Shown piece by piece: positions 56,325 to 64,000 of a stretch of 64,000 nucleotides of DNA. The notes under the pieces were generated by a model. The model was not told where the DNA came from. It worked only from the letters and a program-made list of their open reading frames with translations, and did no database searches. The position numbers and the translations under genes are program-made. Numbering within the stretch: position 1 is the first letter of the stretch; every line of letters starts with the position of its first letter. This DNA comes from Brachynemurus nebulosus (Eukaryota; Arthropoda; Insecta; Neuroptera; Myrmeleontidae). The stretch covers positions 4,724,482 to 4,788,481 of the forward strand of contig JAPWDM010000017.1 of assembly GCA_035578155.1 (NCBI GenBank), read 5' to 3'.

Positions 56325-57125
56325 GGAATTTTCCCGGGAAAATTCCCAAAATCTGGGTAAAAACAATTACTTACAATTAGCTGTACTATTTTACAAATGC
56401 GTTTTTAATTTTATTCATATATACACCGGTCCCTCAATTTACGTGATTATCCGTTCCACGGGGATTCAATTTACGCGGATCAAAATCGCGTAAATTGAAT
56501 TCGTCATTATAAAAGGAAAAATACTGGGAATAAAAGCTACTAACAATTTTACAGTATTTTATAATACAAATTGTTAACGAATATGTCGAAAATTACATAC
56601 TAAAATTTAAAAAATATCGTTATTTTCGATATCGATAATTTTCGGTAACGAAAAGTAGGTTTTGATAGTCCCAATATGTTCGGAATACCCACAACTTGCT
56701 TCGCTTAAGCCTTCAAAAATTTCGTTATTTTTGAGGTACGATGAACCATTTACAAGATATTTACAATCAAAAGTTTACGTTTTCGAAAAGTATCGAAAAC
56801 TAATTTTATTGCTGACCAGATCAATGGTAGTAATGGAGCATAAATTAAGCCATTATCATCAATTTATAATAATTTGTCAGTAAAAGTAATTAAACAAATA
56901 TATTTAACTTTTAGCTTGTGTAATTATATAGTAACCTTAGTTTAAAGATTGTTTATTTACATTTACCAAATATTGTTTAATAAACAGTGGTTGTGATAGT
57001 TTAAATCCCAAATAATACGCTAAATAGTAATTTAAAATAAATTCCCACTTTTCGGAAATTTTCCCGGGAATTTACCCCGTTTTTACCCATTTTGGGAATT
57101 TTCCCGGGAAAATTCCGGGCATAGT
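56325..57125. mobile_element. TIR element with GGGAATTTTCCCGGGAAAAT ends
   Basis: The left end (GATGGGAATTTTCCCGGG, then AAAATTCCCAAAATCTGGG) is mirrored at 57065-57125 (CCATTTTGGGAATTTTCCC, GTCCCATC). The palindromic GGGAATTTTCCCGGG ends recall hAT-type repeats, but no transposase or 8-bp duplication was established. A Tigger-like CGGTCCCTCAATTTACGTG segment is at 56427. Confidence 0.6.
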
Positions 57126-57289
57126 CCCATCTCTATTCACTTTATACATATCAGAGTGAACTATATGTAGTTGACTATACGTGAAAAGATGGCAGAAGAT
57201 GTATGTGATATATCTCATGTACGTTACATACGTGCTCTTTTTTAGGTGTCCGTGCTGATTTTTTAAAGGTGTTAATATTATATTCTCTC

Positions 57290-57632
57290 CGTTTTTTTAT
57301 AGATGGTAACAAATTATAAAACAAAAACATTAATAAATCAATAAATCAAAATTTTTGGGTTATATTTTCTTAAAAACATATTCATTGGATTAAAAAAACT
57401 TGGTTTCATGCTTATTAAAAAAAATGGGTGTTTAATTTATTTATTAATTTTTAAAAACCAATTTAATGACACACTAAATACGACGTGAATTTAAATTGAA
57501 AAACAATCATTCTATTAATAATAATTTTTGTTATCAGGGGTTTTTTTCAGAAATAACTTCATTAATATGTATGAATATCAAAACTGTTCCGACATATGAT
57601 CGCGTTCCGGTATAGAGGCTTTTACGTTATGG
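57290..57632. mobile_element. M-family MITE, long copy
   Basis: Its right part (CAATCATTCTATTAATAATA, TAACTTCATTAATATGTATG, CGCGTTCCGGTATAGAGGCT, TTTTACGTTAT) is M-type. Its left part (57300-57480) mirrors 52075-52280. Confidence 0.7.
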
Positions 57633-59259
57633 GAAAATGGGAATGAAAAATATTTTCAGGTACCATATTTTGTGGGATATCCTTATGAAGTTGAGATTCT
57701 TTTTACCATTTTTCATTTTTAAGTCTAATTTTTTAATCCTTATAGCTCCTACTCCCAGTTTTAAACGGATAATTCAAAAAATTGAAAAAACACAAATACT
57801 AATACTTACTAGAGAGACTCAAATAAATTATTTCGGCTAAGTTATTTCTGTGATAATCGAGGATATACCTACACTGAAATATAAAATGTCCAAAAAACAT
57901 TTAAAATATTTTAAATGCTTTTAAATTCAATGAGCGCCATTCATAGTCGATTTAGAACAAGTTGAACTTAAGTTAGGATAAATTCTAACTTAATCATAGA
58001 CAGTTTTAAGCCAAACTCAGCTCTAAGTTTATTCTTACCATGTACCTAAATTTAAAATACACAAATGGCTGTCCTCAGCCTGTCTTACGTTGTAACCTAA
58101 AATAATGCGACCTTAAAACTATTCAATAAATAGTTTCAAGCTTACCATTATGAGGCTAAGATTAAAATCTGTCTATGAATACCAGCGGTAAGTTTTGTTT
58201 TAATGTTGGCTTAGCTAAATGCAACTTAATTTTGACATAATGTGTTTTATGCTAGCAAAATTAATTAATTTTATTTGTATAAATTACAAAAAAATCTGTC
58301 AAGTATACTTGTCCTGTAAGGAAATCAATTTTTGAAAATTCAAATGTAGATTTAAGGTAGACAAAACGATCTCTAGCAAATGAAATTCTGTACCAAAGTA
58401 TTTTGAAGTTCTGCACCATATTTTAAAATGAAGTTAAAGTTTATCTAATATTGCCGATTAAATTTATGTATTTTTAAAATAATAAACTGTAATAATTGTA
58501 TATAGATGTCCTGTATTTTATTTCTGAAGCAATTAAAACGTCGAGCCACTGACGAACCTTGACTTAATGCGTACCCAGTACGCAACTGGTGAATTTTTTT
58601 CTCACTATCTTGGTGAAACTAATAAATTGATGATTATAGAAATAATTGTTTTTACAAAAGTTATTTACATAAGGTTCGAAGAAAAAACCGATATTTTTTG
58701 CACCTTTTTCTAATCCTAATGAAATTATCCGTTTAATTTAAAAACCAGCGACATTAAAGAGCGGCGCAAGTTAATACAAACCAGCAAATTAATACAGCTG
58801 ATAAATAATTGTTAAATGATTATCTTAACTAGAAATAATGCAGTGTAATGAACTCTTTCCCTAATTTAAATTGTAATATCGTTATTAAAAACCATCAAAA
58901 ATTTTTTTTTTATTACTCATGCGGGAGAAGTACTAACTTGGCGCACACATTTCTGTACGCAAAATAGCTGTTTGCCCACTGTACTCTTCCCACATACTTT
59001 TTTCCGTGCGGAAAGTAACTTTCCACACGCAAATTGACAACAAAATACGCAAAATTTAATCAAAACACGCAAAGTCGCCTCTTGATTTTTCATTAAATAA
59101 ATATTTCATAATTATTTCTATAGAAACCACCAACAAAGTCATTTAAACAATATTTAATTCAAAAAAAAGCCGAACACTCAAAAATATTATTTTAAAAAGT
59201 AATAAATATGTCAAAAATAGTAATAATAATAGAAAAAAGTATGTGAAATTCGTAATAAA
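57633..59259. other. Unassigned AT-rich region
   Basis: No gene recognised. CCATTCATAGTCGATTT (57943) and GTCTATGAATACC (58180) are weak inverted ends of a possible small element. Confidence 0.35.
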
Positions 59260-59396
59260 AAATAGTATGTGCAACTCGTGCGGAATTGTCGATTGCCCAC
59301 TGAAGCGAATGAGCGCACTCACTACGTTCATGCGCTCAACTTTGCTTTCGTGGGCAATCGACAATTTCCCGCACTTATTGCACAATATACTATTTT
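59260..59396. mobile_element. Hairpin MITE, GTGCGGAATTGTCGATTGCC stem
   Basis: 59278-59300 pairs with 59350-59374 with one extra base pair on the right. An outer AATAGTAT...GTGCAA pair extends the stem to 59260 and 59396. The loop itself holds an inverted AGCGCA...TGCGCT. It is far less AT-rich than the surroundings. Confidence 0.75.
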
Positions 59397-61373
<1,977 letters not shown>

Positions 61374-61700
61374 ATAGTAAATGGCAAACATAGGTATTAA
61401 AATAAACAAAATATATACTTAATAAATCTCTAACACTGACTGACTTGATTGACTGACTGACTGACCGACAATGCACAGCCTGAACCGTTGGGTTTAGAAG
61501 AATGAAATTTTGTACTGGAGTTCCGCATGTAACGTAAGTGAGCACTAAGAAAGAATTTTTGAAATTCATCCCCTAAGTAAGTTAAATAAGGAATGAAAAT
61601 TTGTATGGAAATTCGTCATTTTTGAAGTTAAAGATATTGTATCAAAATATGTTACTATGGCTACTAAAATAAATAATATTTAATAAATCTTTAACACTAA

Positions 61701-62348
61701 AGAGGCTTGTAAATGAGCAATAAAATCGCTATATATTGGCGGCAACTATGGCTAGGCAACATGTGGCCAAATATATCCCGACATCTATCAGCCACAGTAT
61801 TGCTGATAATTTTGCATGTACACGTGGCAATAATGGCCGACTCTGAAGCAATGTTAATTAGCGCTACATATATAGCGTATAATTTATTCAGAAACTTCAC
61901 TAGATTGTCAGAAAGCGACTTTGAATACTTACTTCAAAAAGTGGACCTAAAATTCAAAACAGTCGACAGTAATGCGAGAACCAATACCAATAACGACAAG
62001 ATTAGCAATCACGTTATGACTCTTGGCGACTGGAGACTCCTATAAGTCTTTAATGTACTTGTTCGGAGTGTCTGAACAATCACAAACACAGACAAGTACA
62101 GACTAGGCTAATAACCTCCAGGTAAAAGTAATATGGCCGGGCAATGTTTATATACTTTACGACATACGACAAAACCGGCAACACGCAAGCCAGTAGTTGC
62201 AATATGAAATATATTGCCCGGCCATACAGACACATTGCCGAACCATACGAATATATTGCCAGAAATATTTCTGAATCTCGAGCAATATTGCCCGGTCATT
62301 GTTGCCGGCCACACATTGCCATAAAATGTTGCTCGTTTACAAGCACCT
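61701..62348 (+). mobile_element. PIF/Harbinger element, TAA target duplication
   Basis: AGAGGCTTGTAAATGAGCAA at the left is mirrored by TTGCTCGTTTACAAGCACCT at the right. TAA flanks both (61698-61700, 62349-62351). Subterminal CCGGGCAATATTGC-type repeats follow. It contains a short transposase relic. At 648 bp it is strongly shortened. Confidence 0.88.
61833..62106 (+). pseudogene. Harbinger transposase N-terminal relic
   Basis: From MADSEAMLISATY the frame reads RNFTRLSESDFEYLLQKVDL, the family's 'F-x-R-M-s-x-x-D-F-x-x-L-L' region. After a deletion or frameshift near 62020 a second frame gives ATGDSYKSLMYLFGVSEQS, the helix-turn-helix block. It stops at TAG 62104-62106. The DDE nuclease domain is gone. 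It differs from the transposase at 43212, so the two come from separate Harbinger lineages. Confidence 0.88.
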
Positions 62349-62577
62349 TAACTCACATCCAGAAATGTTGCCGATGGTAAATCCATCGGGTGAGTATACG
62401 GCTAGTATAAAAGTAATTCTATAAACATGTTTAACAAATACTCCACGTAGAATGTTACTATTGCTACTCCTTTTTTTCAAATTCCAATATTATACGTTAG
62501 CGATCTTTCAGAAATTATATAAGGAATCATAAAATTGAGCAAAAATAGCAAAATAAAATACATAATGCATAAAATTA

Positions 62578-62757
62578 CAAAATTCTGTAGAAGCAGTCCT
62601 CGAGCCTGAAATTGAAAAGACTCAGACTGAAGTTGCACCCAAAAGTGATTATGTTTCTCAAGATGTGACATTAACAAAACCTAAACAAAGTCCACAAAAA
62701 TTTGACAAAAATTATGTAACAAAAAGTGGCCGGATTTGCAAACCTAGAATTTAACTA
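62578..62757 (+). pseudogene. Ty3/gypsy pol C-terminus, plus orientation
   Basis: VAPKSDYVSQDVTLTKPKQS leads to KNYVTKSGRICKPRI and a stop, near-identical to the end of the minus-strand gypsy at 6-190. Where that copy has a stop before S-G-R, this copy has Lys. It is an independent insertion of the same family, truncated upstream near 62570. Confidence 0.88.
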
Positions 62758-62790
62758 AATCTTTGAAAAAAATTTTTTTTTTTTAATTGT

Positions 62791-62803
62791 TGGGAGGGGA
62801 GAA
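62791..62803 (+). promoter_or_regulatory. Gypsy polypurine tract candidate
   Basis: TGGGAGGGGAGAA lies 34 bp after the gypsy pol stop, where plus-strand DNA synthesis would start. Sequence after it (62804 to about 63190, with AATAAA near 62950) is probably the 3' LTR. Its end was not resolved. Confidence 0.45.
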
Positions 62804-63516
62804 TTTATAAGAATAGCAGAAATAGTTGAAATCATATAAATAATATGATAGTTCGCATTATCAATCACACACAGGTTGATAACGGACACTGAACTTGAAA
62901 TTGAAATGAACTTCAGCAAGGGTCACACCACACATAACGCAGTTTGAAAATAAATAATAAATTTTATTTAAAATATTTTTGTTTAATTATCCATGTAGAC
63001 GAATATGATAAACAATGTCTTGTAAATAATATCAAAATATTTTTTATGTTTAAATGAGTATGTGGAATACCAGTATATAAGGTATTATTTCAAAAATTCA
63101 TCTATTTGTTTCACACTCTCTTAAATTATGTACTTGCAAGTCGTCAGTGATAATGAGTTTATAATGATTTGATTCACCAACGCGTATTGACGTCAGAACA
63201 GAAAGCCCGACAATCTATACATTACTACTTTTAAGAACTTAAGTACCGTCTTTTTTTTCTTAATTCGCAGTTCTGAATTTCAAATGTTACAAAATTTAAA
63301 AAAAAAAAAAAAATAGGATTTGAATCAATACTACAGTAAAAAGGTACTGCATTTCCAAGCGGAATTCCTATAATATATGACCCGTAGAATTTTAAGCTTA
63401 TTTCAGGATTTTTTTTTCTGTACCAAAATAAAGTACAATCTTTTCAGTTTTGTTATGTTTCTATTTACGTCTTACATTGTACAAAAACAAATTTTTTTAT
63501 TTAATTTTACAATGCT

Positions 63517-63774
63517 TTGTTTATATTTTTTGGGATCAAAGTGAACTCCTTAAAAAAAAAAAAAACAAGAGTGGGTGGCGATAGCCTAAGAGCTATTGAA
63601 CGATTCTCACAAAGTATTTTCTACCGGTTGGGATTTCTTACACAAACCGTATATAGGCCCACGAATCAGCAATGGACAACCTGGCAGTCCAAAGCAGGGC
63701 ACAAGACTATTAAAAAATTTTTTGAAAATGCAAAAAAAGGCCCAGATGGCAAACACTTGTCAATATTTGTGTAG
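63517..63774 (+). CDS. Unrecognised ORF, 85 codons, doubtful
   Basis: The stretch 63570-63770 is less AT-rich than its flanks and looks protein-like in two overlapping frames (LRAIERFSQSIFYRLGF and GQPGSPKQGTRLLKNFLK). This may mean a frameshifted coding relic. I do not recognise the family. A run of 13 A precedes it. Confidence 0.2.
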   Translation: MFIFFGIKVNSLKKKKTRVGGDSLRAIERFSQSIFYRLGFLTQTVYRPTNQQWTTWQSKAGHKTIKKFFENAKKGPDGKHLSIFV

Positions 63775-63948
63775 AAAGTTATTGATAAATATTTAAAGCA
63801 TTTTTCATGACCAAAAATAAGCAGGTATCTACCTACATAATGTTTCTTCAGTTCCGTTGGATTCAAAGAAATTCTAAAATATTTAATTTTTTTTAAATAT
63901 GCTCAAATAACTCTATGTTTTTAAATAAATTAATAAATCTATTAATAA

Positions 63949-64000
63949 CTAGCATTTACCCGCGACTTCGCCCGCGTGGCAACAAAAGGGCTGAGCGGGT
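63949..64000 (-). mobile_element. Helitron-like 3' end, element continues past the window
   Basis: On the minus strand the sequence reads GCCACGCGGGCGAAGTCGCG, then GGTAAATG and CTAG, followed by T. A GC-rich hairpin a few bases before a terminal CTAG, inserted at A|T, is the Helitron 3' signature. This particular GCGGGCGAAGTCGCGGG form is widespread in insects. Confidence 0.65.

Noticed and set aside
62785..63190. Defined 3' LTR
   Set aside because: A polypurine tract is present, but the right LTR end and a matching 5' LTR could not be located in the window.

Overview
The window is AT-rich, repeat-dominated DNA from an arthropod, most likely an insect. The case rests on transposon lineages typical of insects (Ty3/gypsy, Penelope with a GIY-YIG domain, Tc1/mariner, PIF/Harbinger, a Helitron-like end, a protein-primed family-B polymerase relic), spliced-gene signals, CCTAA-like runs and fifteen long (TA)n arrays. 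I could not establish the species. I see no intact host protein-coding gene, rRNA or tRNA. Every recognisable coding stretch belongs to a mobile or virus-derived element, and all but one very small ORF are broken.

Layout. 1-5 kb: a minus-strand Ty3/gypsy pol relic, split by a 2.65 kb TIR element with TTA target duplication. 4.9-10 kb: tandem and palindromic non-coding repeats with (TA)n arrays. 10-16 kb: mostly unassigned AT-rich DNA with a tandem duplication and two small foldback elements. 16-17.3 kb: a TTAA-flanked TIR element. 17.5-25 kb: minisatellites, a small TATA/ORF/polyA unit, and a decayed zinc-finger plus family-B DNA polymerase gene (minus strand) with a TATA box and a 5'-UTR intron. 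25-34 kb: (TA)n arrays, a Tc1 element with long inverted arms, and more palindromic repeat modules. 34-37.3 kb: a TA-flanked giant inverted repeat carrying a nested TAA-flanked element. 38.4-42.5 kb: TIR elements, one with mirror-oriented minisatellites. 42.6-44.8 kb: an inverted-repeat element with a cysteine-rich C-terminal ORF, invaded by a PIF/Harbinger copy. 45-51 kb: 120-bp tandem arrays in opposite orientations around a Penelope relic, with a nested mariner-like insertion. 52-58 kb: paired repeat families around (TA)n, a mariner-like foldback with a paralogous empty site, and MITEs. 61.7-62.3 kb: a second Harbinger relic. 62.5 kb to the end: a plus-strand gypsy pol C-terminus and the 3' end of a Helitron-like element.

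The window is best read as a layered insertion history. Target duplications (TTA, TAA, TA, TTAA) and paralogous empty sites give the order in several places. The repeated theme is inverted duplication: many elements have long mirrored arms, often carrying tandem units that switch strand at the centre. The best candidates for something undescribed are the (TA)n-anchored repeat families, the strand-switched tandem-repeat elements and the mirrored-minisatellite element.
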